64,000 nucleotides of DNA from Nitrospira sp. Its GTDB lineage: Bacteria > Nitrospirota > Nitrospiria > Nitrospirales > Nitrospiraceae. The DNA lies in contig VOPT01000005.1 in assembly GCA_009594865.1 (NCBI GenBank), positions 62,001-126,000 on the forward strand. Reading direction: 5' to 3'. The first letter of the stretch is position 1. Each line of letters starts with the position of its first letter. Made by a program: the position numbers and the translations under genes. The notes beneath the pieces are model-generated. The model was not told the origin of the DNA. It made no database searches and worked only from the letters and a program-made list of their open reading frames with translations. Positions 33,507 through 43,037 of this stretch are shown in pieces.

Positions 33507-35900
33507 ATGACTGAATCGAACGGCCCCATACTCACGAACCTGCCGATACTCCCCTTGAAACGAACGGTGCTCTTCCCCGGCACGATGATGCCCTTGACGG
33601 TGGGACGCGACCGTTCCATCGCGGCCGTCGAAGCCGCGCTCAAAACAGAAGACAAGACCTTGCTGGTCGTGGCGCAACGCGATGCGCAGATCGATCAGCC
33701 CGCGCTCGAGGATCTCTACACGATCGGGACCAAGGCCGTCATCAAGCAGACGGCCCGTTCTCCTGAAGGTCACTATAATATTTTGATCCAGGGATTGGAG
33801 CGGTTCGTGCTGCTGAAGCTGGATCAAGTTGATCCCTATCTGCAGGCGCGAGTGAAACAATTGCCGGCTCCCAGCGAACGGAGTACGGAGGTCGAAGCGC
33901 TGCATCGAGCGATCCTCGACATCATCACCGAACTGCCCAAACTGATTCAGACACCGGGCGTGCATGAAGCGGTGGTGGCGCTGGGGACCGAAGAAGACCC
34001 TGTGGTGTTGGCCTACCGTATCGCCTCGTTGCTGAATCTCACGTTGGACGGCGAACAGCAATTGCTGGAGGCTTCCACCCGCGCGGACCTGTTGCGCGGG
34101 CTGTACGCCGCGCTGTCGCGGGAGGTCCAGATTCTCCAGTTGCGGGATAAAATCACCAGCGAAGCCAAGGAAAAGCTCGGCAAAACACAGCGGGAATACC
34201 TGCTGCGCGAGCAGCTGAAGACGATTCAGCAAGAGTTAGGCGACAGCAATGGCGAAGAAGACGAGGTTGCGGCGCTGAGAAAGAAAGTGCAGGACGCCGA
34301 TCTTCCTGAACACGTGAGAAAAGAAACCGATCGCGAGTTGACGCGCCTGGCGAAAACGCCCAGCGCCTCGCCGGAGCATCAGGTCATCCGGAGCTACCTG
34401 GAGCTGGTGCTCGAGTTGCCGTGGAACGCATCGTCGGAAGAAGGCCTGGACCTCGCGCATGTGCGGAAGGTGTTGAACGAGGATCACTACGGCATCAAGG
34501 AAGTGAAGGAACGGATCGTCGAGCACCTGGCGGTCCTGAAGTTGAACCCTTCTGCCAAAGCGCCGATTCTCTGCCTCGTCGGCCCTCCCGGCGTGGGGAA
34601 AACCAGCTTGGGGCAATCCATCGCCAAGTCCATGGGGCGGACCTTCGAACGGTTCAGCCTCGGCGGGCTGCATGACGAAGGCGAATTGCGCGGCCACCGC
34701 CGCACCTACGTCGGCGCCCTGCCCGGCCGAATCATCCAGGCCATGCGGCGGGCCGGCGTCAACAATCCGGTCATCATGCTGGACGAGGTCGATAAGCTGG
34801 GCCGCGACTTCCGCGGCGATCCCGCGGCGGCCTTGCTGGAGATTCTGGATCCCGCGCAGAACCATACGTTCCGCGACCATTATCTCGATCTGCCGTTCGA
34901 CCTGTCGAAGGTGTTTTTCATCACGACGGCCAATACGCTGGAGACGCTGTCGCAGCCGTTGCTGGATCGCATGGAAATCATCCGGGTGAACGGGTATAGC
35001 GAACGGGAGAAACGGGAGATCGCCCTGCGGTATCTCTGGCCGAGACGGCTGAAAGAAGCCGGGCTGAAGGCGGAAGACGTGATGTTGTCCGACAGCGTGC
35101 TCGACCATATCATCAGCCGGTACACCAGGGAATCCGGTGTGCGCCAACTGGAGCAGATGTTGGGTCGCATTACGCGGAAAGTCGCGGTGACCTTTGCCGA
35201 TCGGCCGGCCGATGCCCCGGCTGCGCCGGTCGAGATCACGCAAGCGCTTCTGGACGAATGGCTCGGGCAGGAACGATTCCAACCGGAAGAGGCACGCAAG
35301 AATCTGCCGGCGGGTGTGGCCACCGGCATGGCCTGGACGCCGACGGGCGGCGATGTGCTCTATATCGAAACGACCCTGCTGCCTGGCAGTCATGAGTTGA
35401 CGCTCACCGGGCAACTGGGCGACGTGATGCAGGAATCGGCTCGTGCGGCGCGCAGCTACCTGTGGTCGCATGCGGAGAGCATGGGATTGGACATCTCACG
35501 CTTCAAACGGAACGGCGTGCACATCCACGTGCCCTCGGGCGCCATCCCCAAAGACGGCCCCTCGGCCGGTATCACGATGGCGACCGCATTGGCCTCGGCC
35601 TATGTCGGCAAACCGGTCCGGAGCGACACGGCCATGACCGGCGAGATCAGCCTGACCGGGCTGGTGTTACCGGTGGGCGGAATCAAGGAGAAGGTGCTGG
35701 CCGCCCATCGCGCCGGTATCAAGCGGATCATTCTGCCGAAGGCCAATGAGAAGGATTTGAAAGAGGTGCCGCAGGAAGTTCGCGATGAACTGACGGTCAT
35801 TCCCGTCGAACGGATCGAAGAAGTCCTGCCGGCCGCTTTCAACCAGGATGCGGCCTCGGCGGAAAAACGCGAACCCATGGCGACGTCCACCGCGTCGTAA
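33507..35900 (+). CDS. lon: ATP-dependent protease La (Lon)
   Basis: The 797-residue protein has the LonA layout. The N-terminal substrate-binding domain (to about 290) is followed by an AAA+ domain with Walker A GPPGVGKTS (about 358-366) and Walker B VIMLDEVDKLG. The C-terminal protease domain has the Ser-Lys dyad in KDGPSAGIT (about residue 686) and GGIKEKVLAAHRAG (about 729). It degrades misfolded and regulatory proteins. The ATG has GGAGG 6 bases upstream; a start 23 codons earlier is unlikely. A strong hairpin follows. It is monocistronic with its own promoter. Length is normal for the family. Confidence 0.96.
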   Translation: MTESNGPILTNLPILPLKRTVLFPGTMMPLTVGRDRSIAAVEAALKTEDKTLLVVAQRDAQIDQPALEDLYTIGTKAVIKQTARSPEGHYNILIQGLERFVLLKLDQVDPYLQARVKQLPAPSERSTEVEALHRAILDIITELPKLIQTPGVHEAVVALGTEEDPVVLAYRIASLLNLTLDGEQQLLEASTRADLLRGLYAALSREVQILQLRDKITSEAKEKLGKTQREYLLREQLKTIQQELGDSNGEEDEVAALRKKVQDADLPEHVRKETDRELTRLAKTPSASPEHQVIRSYLELVLELPWNASSEEGLDLAHVRKVLNEDHYGIKEVKERIVEHLAVLKLNPSAKAPILCLVGPPGVGKTSLGQSIAKSMGRTFERFSLGGLHDEGELRGHRRTYVGALPGRIIQAMRRAGVNNPVIMLDEVDKLGRDFRGDPAAALLEILDPAQNHTFRDHYLDLPFDLSKVFFITTANTLETLSQPLLDRMEIIRVNGYSEREKREIALRYLWPRRLKEAGLKAEDVMLSDSVLDHIISRYTRESGVRQLEQMLGRITRKVAVTFADRPADAPAAPVEITQALLDEWLGQERFQPEEARKNLPAGVATGMAWTPTGGDVLYIETTLLPGSHELTLTGQLGDVMQESARAARSYLWSHAESMGLDISRFKRNGVHIHVPSGAIPKDGPSAGITMATALASAYVGKPVRSDTAMTGEISLTGLVLPVGGIKEKVLAAHRAGIKRIILPKANEKDLKEVPQEVRDELTVIPVERIEEVLPAAFNQDAASAEKREPMATSTAS

Positions 35901-35906
35901 TCTGTC

Positions 35907-35932
35907 GGGCCCCGGCTGAAGCGCCGGGGCCC
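35907..35932 (+). terminator. Terminator hairpin after lon
   Basis: A perfect 10-bp stem GGGCCCCGGC / GCCGGGGCCC with a 6-base loop TGAAGC lies six bases after the lon stop. The T tract is poor. Confidence 0.65.
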
Positions 35933-36090
35933 TGCTCATCACCCCATCCGCTCCCGGCTCACGCTTGCACAATCTGACCACCGTGACCGGCCAATCCGAT
36001 CGCCTTGCCCTTCCGTAAAGAGCTATGTCAGGATGAACAATGTCACCTGGTTGATACACGCCTCACATGAACCGGCAAAGGAGAGGATCC

Positions 36091-36510
36091 ATGCCATCGA
36101 ACATCGAGATCGGACCGATCGTGAAGGTGTCCAAGCCCGACGAGGAATGGAAGAAGCTGCTGCCCTCCGCCGCCTATCGCGTGTTGCGGCACGAAGATAC
36201 CGAGCGGGCCTTTACGAGTCCGCTGCATGACAATCACCAAGCGGGCATCTATCACTGCGCCGGGTGTGACCTCCCCGCCTATTCGTCGGAGCATAAGTTT
36301 GAGAGCGGCACCGGCTGGCCCAGTTTCTGGCAACCCATCGATCCCAAAGTCGTCGAAACACGCACCGATACCAAGTTCTTTATGACGCGAGTCGAAGTGC
36401 ACTGCGCGCGCTGCGGTGGCCATCAGGGACATATTTTTGAAGACGGTCCCAAGCCGACGGGATTGCGCTACTGCATCAACGGCGTCTCCTTAAAATTCGT
36501 TCCTGCCTGA
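36091..36510 (+). CDS. msrB: Methionine-R-sulfoxide reductase MsrB
   Basis: The 139-residue protein has the MsrB motifs: zinc pairs CAGC (in HCAGCD) and CARC (in HCARCGG), SGTGWPSFW and GHIFEDGPKPTGLRYCINGV, where the catalytic Cys follows RY. It reduces methionine-R-sulfoxide in proteins using thioredoxin. The ATG at 36091 has AAAGGAGAGGA upstream, supporting this start over 36067. It stands alone and is probably part of the oxidative stress defence, as is the peroxiredoxin at 48217. Confidence 0.95.
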   Translation: MPSNIEIGPIVKVSKPDEEWKKLLPSAAYRVLRHEDTERAFTSPLHDNHQAGIYHCAGCDLPAYSSEHKFESGTGWPSFWQPIDPKVVETRTDTKFFMTRVEVHCARCGGHQGHIFEDGPKPTGLRYCINGVSLKFVPA

Positions 36511-36639
36511 ATACTTCGCCGGATACGTCGATGGGACACGGCCGTGTGCCACTCGGCTGTTGATGATCGCGATCATCGTACGGAACGTCTCGCCGTACCT
36601 TGCAATTTATCGCTGAACACTCCTAGACTGTGATATTCC

Positions 36640-37806
36640 ATGGCTGCCCTCCCCTCACTACGCCCTGCATTGACCGCCCTTTTGATGGCGGTCACCCTGC
36701 TCGGCTGTTCCCAATCCAATGACGTCATTTCGACCAATCTGAACGCCTGCCTGATCGTGACGGAGGCCGAGGTGGAATTCGCCATCGGCACGCCGGTCAC
36801 GCCGGGCCTACCCCAGAATGATCGGCAATGTCTCTATCAGGCGAAGCGGAATCCGCAAGAGACGGTCATGGTGGAAGTGAACCCCGGGCCGGAGGGGGAT
36901 CGAAAAACGCTGTTTCAGGATCAACGCTCCAAAGCCGGCCACCAGCCGGTCCCCGGCGTCGGGGACGGCGCGTTCACGCTTCGCTCTCCCATCGGGGGCA
37001 TTCAGCTGACCTTTTTGAAATCGGATGCGCTGGTGACCCTCTCGCTCACCTCGCCCAAACAAGCCAATCCGCAAGCGGCGGTCACGAACCTGGCGAAGGT
37101 CGCCGCGACCAGGCTCGGCGCTCCAATGCGTGCAACTCCGGCGGCGGCGGCAGAACCGGGCATCACCGGAACTCCCTCGCAATGGGCCGGCGAATGGTAC
37201 GGCTGCATGCCCGTCGGCATGATGTACGGCAAAGGCCACCTGACGTTGAATGAACGCGGCACCTGGTCGATGACGACCGCCGTGGTCATGCCGGGCACGA
37301 TCATCGCGGACCGGGGACGTTGGGAAGCCGAATCTTACCAGGAGATTTTGCACGGCACCTATCAAGTGGCCGGCAGCGATCGGTTTTCCACTACCGGTAT
37401 CCTAAGCGTGACCTGGGATAAGCTGGCGAAGAATCAAGGACCGAGTAAATTCGATCCGCTCCTCTGGCAGTCGTTCACGGTGATTCCACGGAAGGTCGCC
37501 GTCAAACGGCTTCCGGCGGTGGAACCATCCCTGGTGGGCACCTGGGAAGGGTCGTCCAAGTTTGTCGATCGGCAGGAAGAATTTGTCTGGACGATTACCG
37601 CGGCCAATGTCTCGGAATTTTTCCGAGCGACGTCGCAGACCGGTCGCATCGAGCAGGAACAAGACCGGTTTCGATTAGTCGTTCCGCAAAGCAAAACGCC
37701 GCCCCTCTCCGTTCGCGTCTTGTCGCAGGATAAAATGGAACTGACCGATACGGGCGGCACGGTGTCTCAGTGGAACAGGACCGAAAAACTGCTGTCGCGC
37801 TGTTAG
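36640..37806 (+). CDS. Lipoprotein, hypothetical (388 aa)
   Basis: A lipoprotein signal ends in VTLLGCSQS (Cys about residue 23). A first domain (about 35-160) contains CLIVTEAEVEFAIGTPVTPG and a later cysteine, resembling the DUF3558-type pattern of exported proteins. A second part (about 175-388) has WAGEWYGC and WEGSSKFVDR, two related beta-rich segments. No enzymatic motif is visible. It probably sits on the membrane facing the periplasm. The ATG lacks a clear ribosome site. Role unknown. Confidence 0.65.
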   Translation: MAALPSLRPALTALLMAVTLLGCSQSNDVISTNLNACLIVTEAEVEFAIGTPVTPGLPQNDRQCLYQAKRNPQETVMVEVNPGPEGDRKTLFQDQRSKAGHQPVPGVGDGAFTLRSPIGGIQLTFLKSDALVTLSLTSPKQANPQAAVTNLAKVAATRLGAPMRATPAAAAEPGITGTPSQWAGEWYGCMPVGMMYGKGHLTLNERGTWSMTTAVVMPGTIIADRGRWEAESYQEILHGTYQVAGSDRFSTTGILSVTWDKLAKNQGPSKFDPLLWQSFTVIPRKVAVKRLPAVEPSLVGTWEGSSKFVDRQEEFVWTITAANVSEFFRATSQTGRIEQEQDRFRLVVPQSKTPPLSVRVLSQDKMELTDTGGTVSQWNRTEKLLSRC

Positions 37807-37894
37807 CGGCTGTCATTGAAACCGGACTTTTTCCAGGCCCGAAAAAATTTCGCGCACCTTGACCTGATTTTCCTGCCTTCGATAGACTACAACC

Positions 37895-38302
37895 ATGCGG
37901 ACATGGATCATCGCTACCATCTTTTCGATCGCATCCCTCTCGATGACGACTGGGGTCCATCCCGCAACTGCCGCAGAGGGTCAGGGCCCGCAAGCCAGTG
38001 ACTGGTTCGACCACCTCATTCCCAAAAACGCTCTTCGCCATCTCTACAACCAAGCCCTCTCCACGGTGCAGGAATACGTCGAAGTGGAGGGCACGCTGCC
38101 CGGCAACGGTTCGTCGCAGCAACAGGCGGGTGAATTTCGCCTCAAACTGTTTCCTCACGGCAAGTCCCGATCACAGGAACACATGAGCGCCGAAGGGTTC
38201 CTTTCTCTCTCACCCGATGCAGACCAGCAGGAATTGATTCTGCGATTCAAATCCTCCCGCACTCCCCAACCGCCTCCGCTCGCCAATAACGACGCGATCT
38301 GA
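37895..38302 (+). CDS. Exported hypothetical protein, 135 aa
   Basis: Residues 1-27 form a signal peptide (MRTWIIATIFSIASLSMTTG, then ATAAEG at the cleavage region). The mature part has a short helical stretch WFDHLIPKNALRHLYNQALS, a beta-like region EYVEVEGTLPG and EFRLKLFPHGKSRS, and a polar tail rich in proline. There are no cysteines and no recognised family. The upstream region has no strong ribosome site. It starts 88 bases after the lipoprotein and may be cotranscribed. Confidence 0.6.
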   Translation: MRTWIIATIFSIASLSMTTGVHPATAAEGQGPQASDWFDHLIPKNALRHLYNQALSTVQEYVEVEGTLPGNGSSQQQAGEFRLKLFPHGKSRSQEHMSAEGFLSLSPDADQQELILRFKSSRTPQPPPLANNDAI

Positions 38303-38627
38303 GGCACGTCAGTTTTGCCCTGATCATCGCCGAGCGTGGACTTGACCAAGGTATGACCGGGGCATAGAATACATGTCTGGTGCGCGACCCGCCTCAACCT
38401 GGAGGTCGGAGCGATGTTCTTCCTTGGAACGCAGATCCAACAGGATGAACATGGCAGGTGTACCCTGCTTCCCAGCACACCCCGTCTCTTTACGCCGCCG
38501 AATTGCAAGCTTCCACTCAACCCATCCTTACGCGCTCGCGTACCCTTCATCTGCAGCAGGCATAGCCTTCCGGTACGGCGGCGCGCGCATAGAGGACTCG
38601 CGCAAGACCCGCGCGAGAGCGTGGCCT
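38303..38627. other. Intergenic region of 325 bp
   Basis: Several short frames occur on both strands but none has a ribosome site or plausible protein. I see no hairpin or promoter that I can support. Confidence 0.3.
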
Positions 38628-38807
38628 ATGTCAGGAGTCTATTGGGGAATCGTGACCGGTCTCGTGGCGATGGTAGGAACGCTCTTTGTTTGCATAGACA
38701 TTGTGTATGGCGCAGGGGGCGGCTCGTCCGACTCGCCGGCAGAGGGGTTCGGTGAGTCGAATCAGACGGTCGGATCCCCGTCGACAGGCTCGCGGCAGGC
38801 AGCCTAG
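38628..38807 (+). CDS. Small membrane protein, 59 aa
   Basis: The peptide MSGVYWGIVTGLVAMVGTLF continues VCIDIVYGAGGG and then a Ser/Gly-rich polar tail. One membrane helix spans about residues 4-27. The ATG lies in a longer frame starting at 38373 whose N-terminal part is arginine/serine-rich and unlikely to be translated. No clear ribosome site (GCGAGAG is distant). No family recognised. It is followed by a second small membrane protein gene on the same strand. Confidence 0.45.
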   Translation: MSGVYWGIVTGLVAMVGTLFVCIDIVYGAGGGSSDSPAEGFGESNQTVGSPSTGSRQAA

Positions 38808-38919
38808 TCTTTGAAAGCCGGCAGCCTGAGGGATCAGAGACGCCATAGATGTCGCGTCAAGCGATGGCTCTATCGGCGTCCCGGCCAACAATCTGTTGTT
38901 CGATCAACGGAGGTGCCAC

Positions 38920-39090
38920 ATGGAGGTCGAGATTATCGGTGTTGGAACGATGATCGCGCTGGTATGGCTGATTGCCTGGTCCATGGCAGGCGAGAGCGAA
39001 TCCGAGAGACGACGCATCACCTCGGGACCTGGTGCCGGTCATTCCTTCGACACCGCCTCGGGTGAAGCACGAGTCAGGCACGCAGCCTGA
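38920..39090 (+). CDS. Small membrane protein, 56 aa
   Basis: The peptide MEVEIIGVGTMIALVWLIAW has one helix (about 4-24), then a charged segment GESESERRRITSG and a polar tail. GGAGG lies 6 bases before the ATG, which supports translation. A second upstream ATG at 38896 is less likely. It resembles the other one-helix peptides in the window (31, 5580, 38628) in layout but not in sequence. Function unknown. Confidence 0.5.
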   Translation: MEVEIIGVGTMIALVWLIAWSMAGESESERRRITSGPGAGHSFDTASGEARVRHAA

Positions 39091-39212
39091 ACTGCACTCG
39101 CTGAGTATGGGAGAGTGGGCGCGCCGTGCGAATGGCAAGATCGACGCGAGTGGAGTGATTTGTCGTCAGGTAGAGAAACGATCAAGAATCGATTGGTGTC
39201 GTGTGTGCCTTG

Positions 39213-40496
39213 TCAGGCGAGAATTTTGGGCTGCCCGATGCCGGCAATGACTTCTTCGGTAATCACGACGGACTTGACGCCGCTTAACGCCGGCACGTCA
39301 TACATCAGGTCCAGCATCACCTCTTCGAGAATCGTGCGAAGCGCCCGCGCGCCGGTTTTCATCACCGCTGCCCGGCGAGCGACGGCTTTGACGGCGGCAT
39401 CGGTAAATTGAAGATCGATGCCTTCAAGCTCGAAGAGAGCCTGATATTGTTTCACCAGCGCATTCCTCGGCTCGCTGAGAACCCGAATGAGCGCCGGCAC
39501 GTCGAGATCTGCCAGGGTAGTCAGAACCGGGAACCGACCGACAAATTCCGGGATGAGCCCGAATTTCAGCAGGTCTTCGGATTGCACACATTGCAGCACT
39601 TCGCTGTGGCCGTCGAGTTCACCGGCTGGAGCCATCGCGCCGAATCCCAGCCGCTTGGGCATCGTCCGTTGGGCAATCATGGCATCCAATCCGACGAACG
39701 CCCCGCCGGCGATAAAGAGAATGTTCGTCGTATCCACGCGGATATAGTCCTGCTCCGGATGCTTGCGTCCGCCTTTGGGCGGCACGTTGCACACGGTCCC
39801 CTCGACCAGCTTCAGGAGCGCCTGCTGCACCCCTTCGCCGGACACGTCCCTCGTCAGTGAGGGATTCTCGGATTTGCGGCTGATCTTGTCGATCTCATCA
39901 ATGTAGATAATGCCGGTTTCGGCGCGGGCGACGTCGTAGTCGCAACTCTGGAGCAGCTTAAGCACGACGTTCTCGACATCTTCCCCTACGTAGCCGGCCT
40001 CGGTCAGCGCCGTCGCATCGGCAATGGTAAAGGGCACGTGAAGGATACGGGCCAGCGTCTGGGACAGCAGCGTCTTTCCCGTCCCGGTCGAGCCGATCAT
40101 GAGGATGTTGCCCTTCTCGAGATCGACGTGTTTGAGCCGCTCCCGATTCACAATCCGTTTGTAATGATTGTGCACGGCGACGGAAAGGACTTTCTTGGCG
40201 CGATCCTGCCCGATCACATATTCATCGAGCTGGGCTTTGATATCCGTGGGCTTCGGGATCACCAGCGGGAGGGGGGAGGCTGACGCGGGGGAACTCTGCG
40301 CTTTGTTCTTGGCCAGGGACAGCGAGCAGCGCTGAATACATTCCTCGCAGATGGACACCGCGGCCTGGCTCCGACAAGAGGTGCAGGCGAACGGCTCCGA
40401 ATTCGTCACGAGCGTCCGGCCGGCCTCCTGAGGCTTGCCGCAAAACGAACAGCGCCGGTCTGGTTTCTGCGTCGAATGCCGCTGGTCCCAGAACAC
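39213..40496 (-). CDS. clpX: ClpX-type AAA+ unfoldase with enlarged zinc-binding region
   Basis: The 427-residue protein has an N-terminal zinc-binding region with C16/C19, an additional pair C38/C41, and C50/C53. Standard ClpX has only two pairs. The AAA+ domain follows with Walker [12 protein letters not shown] (about 135), Walker [10 protein letters not shown], pore loop GYVGEDVEN and the [19 protein letters not shown] region. It feeds substrates to ClpP. The start is GTG with GGAGGAA 7 bases upstream. No clpP or tig lies next to it, unlike the usual order, so it may be a second ClpX. Confidence 0.88.
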   Translation of the reverse strand: MFWDQRHSTQKPDRRCSFCGKPQEAGRTLVTNSEPFACTSCRSQAAVSICEECIQRCSLSLAKNKAQSSPASASPLPLVIPKPTDIKAQLDEYVIGQDRAKKVLSVAVHNHYKRIVNRERLKHVDLEKGNILMIGSTGTGKTLLSQTLARILHVPFTIADATALTEAGYVGEDVENVVLKLLQSCDYDVARAETGIIYIDEIDKISRKSENPSLTRDVSGEGVQQALLKLVEGTVCNVPPKGGRKHPEQDYIRVDTTNILFIAGGAFVGLDAMIAQRTMPKRLGFGAMAPAGELDGHSEVLQCVQSEDLLKFGLIPEFVGRFPVLTTLADLDVPALIRVLSEPRNALVKQYQALFELEGIDLQFTDAAVKAVARRAAVMKTGARALRTILEEVMLDLMYDVPALSGVKSVVITEEVIAGIGQPKILA

Positions 40497-40585
40497 CGCA
40501 TTTCCTCCATGCTACGAGATCTGCGGGGATGCGATGCCTCATCTTATGCCTCTGGGATGGCGACCTGCAAGCAGGGACAAGCCGA

Positions 40586-41335
40586 CTAGAAGGTCATACC
40601 GACACCACCGGCGATGATATGGGTGCGATAGTTGAGCGTGAAGGAGGGGCCTCGTGATCCGTCGGTGAACTCACTCTCCCACTGATAATTTGCCACGAAA
40701 TATTTGTACTCCGTGAAGAGAAACAGGCGGTCCGTGACATTGGCACGGACGCCGCCGAGGAACTGGTAGGCAAATGCCCCGTCGGCGGCATTTTCATGCA
40801 CCACGCCGATCGTGCTGTGCTGGAAATTCAAATCGCGGGCAAATCCACCCGACAAGCCCGCGCCGACGCCGATATACGGCTGAATCGTCTCCCCCGGATA
40901 GCGCAACAGGACGTTGGCCATGGCGTTGATCGATTGCAGACGAAAATTCGTCGATCTCGTCACCCCTCCGCTCGTCGCCGTGGGCGCGTTCACCTTCCCG
41001 TCGAGGCCCGACAATTCGGCTTCCAGTCCCAGATAGCGCCCGGCAAATGCAGGGAAAAATCCGATCTTTAATCCGCCGCCCAAGCCGCCTTGAACGTCCG
41101 TATTCGTGAACGGGTCTTCCTGCAACCTGGCCGGACGATTCAGCGGCCGGCTGCCTTGCACGTACAGGCTGATATACATGTCCGTCTTGGTCTCGTCCGG
41201 TTTCACCTCAGCCGAAACGGTCGAAGACTTCGTGGCGCTCGACGCGGAATCAGCGGCCAACAAGAAAGCGGGATGAGCCTGCGCCAACAGCCCGGCCAGA
41301 AGGACAACGGCGAGACACGAGTAGACTGATTTCAT
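40586..41335 (-). CDS. Outer-membrane beta-barrel protein
   Basis: The 249-residue protein has a signal peptide (MKSVYSCLAVVLLAGLLAQA, then HPAFLLAADS). A mature barrel pattern of alternating hydrophobic strands includes PYIGVGAGLSGGFAR, FQFLGGVRANVTDRLFLFTE and YKYFVANYQWES, and it ends in a terminal strand with phenylalanine (GGVGMTF), the signal for BAM assembly. This fits the OmpW/opacity-type small barrels. The ATG at 41335 has AGGAG 8 bases upstream. Ligand unknown. Confidence 0.78.
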   Translation of the reverse strand: MKSVYSCLAVVLLAGLLAQAHPAFLLAADSASSATKSSTVSAEVKPDETKTDMYISLYVQGSRPLNRPARLQEDPFTNTDVQGGLGGGLKIGFFPAFAGRYLGLEAELSGLDGKVNAPTATSGGVTRSTNFRLQSINAMANVLLRYPGETIQPYIGVGAGLSGGFARDLNFQHSTIGVVHENAADGAFAYQFLGGVRANVTDRLFLFTEYKYFVANYQWESEFTDGSRGPSFTLNYRTHIIAGGVGMTF

Positions 41336-41523
41336 GATGGACTCCTGTGAGTACGTAGCAAGACAGGACGGGAGCCGCCTGCCATAGGCCACTCATATCA
41401 TGAGAGAGAACTCTGACAAACTGATTCAGCAGTTTGCACTACTCGGAGAGACAGGTCGGGAAGCGGTCCATGCGCAAGACGCGTCGTGAGTGGCGGGGCT
41501 CTCGTTCGTCCAGGAGGCGAGGG

Positions 41524-42114
41524 CTACGCGCCGGTGAGGAATTGCCTGAGGGTCTCCTCGGGAACCAGCCCGACCAACAGTTGGTTGTCCGCCCGTTGCA
41601 ACAGCGGCACGCCCTGATGGTCTGTCTCTTCCCAGCGATCTCCCCATTCGTGGAGCACCCAATCTACGGCCGGCGCAGCCGGGCCACGCAGTACTGTTCC
41701 ATCAAACCCGTGGCGTTCCGCTTCCAGCCGCAATAGCTGTTCATCGGAAAGATCCGCGCCGTTCACCCAGAACAGGCGATACAACGAACGGATAAACTCA
41801 GGGGCTCGGGTTGCATCCGTACGCAGGGCGCGAGCCGAGGCCGTGATGGCTAATCCGGTATTCGGCTTTCCCGCCGGCAGTGAGATCGACAGCTCGGGCG
41901 CAAGCCGCCGGACCATTTCCACCTCTTGCTTCAATTCCGCCTGTAAATGCCCGGCCCATGTGGCCATGGGCTGCGGCAAATGCGGGGCATGTTGTACCCC
42001 ATGCCAGGAGACTTGTTCCATGAGACCGAGCGCATAAAGCCGTTCATGCATCGCATAACAAAACGGGCAGTTGAAGTCGCTATAGAGGCGACACCGGTTT
42101 GTCTCATTTGTCAT
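41524..42114 (-). CDS. DsbA-family thioredoxin-fold protein (FrnE-like)
   Basis: The 196-residue protein has the active-site CPFC (YSDFNCPFCYAMHERL, residues 16-19) and the DsbA helical insertion. A cis-proline region (QGVPLL) lies late in the sequence. There is no signal peptide, so it is cytoplasmic like FrnE and the 2-hydroxychromene-2-carboxylate isomerases. It may reduce or isomerise disulfides or act on a glutathione adduct. Its start overlaps the preceding cyclase gene by four bases. Confidence 0.78.
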   Translation of the reverse strand: MTNETNRCRLYSDFNCPFCYAMHERLYALGLMEQVSWHGVQHAPHLPQPMATWAGHLQAELKQEVEMVRRLAPELSISLPAGKPNTGLAITASARALRTDATRAPEFIRSLYRLFWVNGADLSDEQLLRLEAERHGFDGTVLRGPAAPAVDWVLHEWGDRWEETDHQGVPLLQRADNQLLVGLVPEETLRQFLTGA

Positions 42115-42938
42115 TTGTCGTCTCGCGGCGGAAGGAGCGCAAGGATGCGAACCGGCGCGCCTGTGCCTCCGGCGATTTTCATCGGCAGCGCCACGAGCGT
42201 GGCGCCCGACGCGGGAACTTCTGCCAGACCTGCCACATTCTCAAGCCCATAGAGGCCCGCCGCATTCACGATCCGATGCACGACAAAATCCTGAGACGGC
42301 CCGTAATCGATACTGGCCGTATCAATGCCGATTCCGGAAATGTGCCGTTCCTTGACGAGCAGCTCCGCCGCTTCTTTCGAGAAGCCGGGGAAATGCAGTG
42401 TGGTCGCGCTCTCCCGGGTCGCGCTGCCGAAGTATCGTTCACGATCGTTCCAATAGGCGCCCCAGCCGGTCAGCATCATGACAATGGCGCCGGCCGGGAT
42501 GGTCCCATGGCTGGCCTCCCACCGACGGATGTCGTTCGTGGACAGACGATAGTCGCGGTCATCGGCCGTCGCGGCGCGCACATCGATGACCACCGCAGGC
42601 CCCATCAGCTGCTCGACCGGAATGCCGTCGATCCCCGCTTGGCCCTGCGCGAAATGAATAGGCGCATCCATATGCGTGCCGGCATGCTCCGACAAGGCCA
42701 CCTGCCCGGTGGCGTACCAGGCTTCGGTGGCCGTGCCGCCCCGTTGGGTGGAGTCGCGATGAAACGGAGGATTGCTGGGCCAGACCTGGGTCGTATCATC
42801 AAATGGATAGGTCAGGTCGAGCACGCGTGGTCCCGCCTCAGCGGCACAGGACCAGCTTGCCGCCGACAACTGCATCGCCACACAGACGGCCAGCGCCGAC
42901 ATCCGGAACCGATGAAGACGGTTTGATTTTGGAGCCAT
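42111..42938 (-). CDS. Secreted cyclase-family metal hydrolase (kynurenine formamidase-like)
   Basis: The 275-residue protein has a signal peptide (about 1-33, LSAASWSCAAEA), then the family motif SEHAGTHMDAPIHF with the zinc-binding H-x-G-T-H-x-D, and later GIGIDTASIDYGP and FVVHRIV. These belong to the cyclase/kynurenine formamidase family (PF04199). Periplasmic location and substrate are inferred. The ATG at 42938 has GAGGA 5 bases upstream; longer frames reach across the divergent RLP gene and are not supported. It is coupled to the DsbA-like gene. Confidence 0.8.
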   Translation of the reverse strand: MAPKSNRLHRFRMSALAVCVAMQLSAASWSCAAEAGPRVLDLTYPFDDTTQVWPSNPPFHRDSTQRGGTATEAWYATGQVALSEHAGTHMDAPIHFAQGQAGIDGIPVEQLMGPAVVIDVRAATADDRDYRLSTNDIRRWEASHGTIPAGAIVMMLTGWGAYWNDRERYFGSATRESATTLHFPGFSKEAAELLVKERHISGIGIDTASIDYGPSQDFVVHRIVNAAGLYGLENVAGLAEVPASGATLVALPMKIAGGTGAPVRILALLPPRDDK

Positions 42939-43037
42939 GATTCCTCGTAACATGAGTGACCACACGCAGACGCTTCCGTGCAAGGCCCAAATACGGTACC
43001 CTCTCACACCTCGGCAGTGCAACGGCGAGGAACGAAT

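Noticed and set aside
34236..35471. Minus-strand frame of 411 codons
   Set aside because: Antisense of lon.
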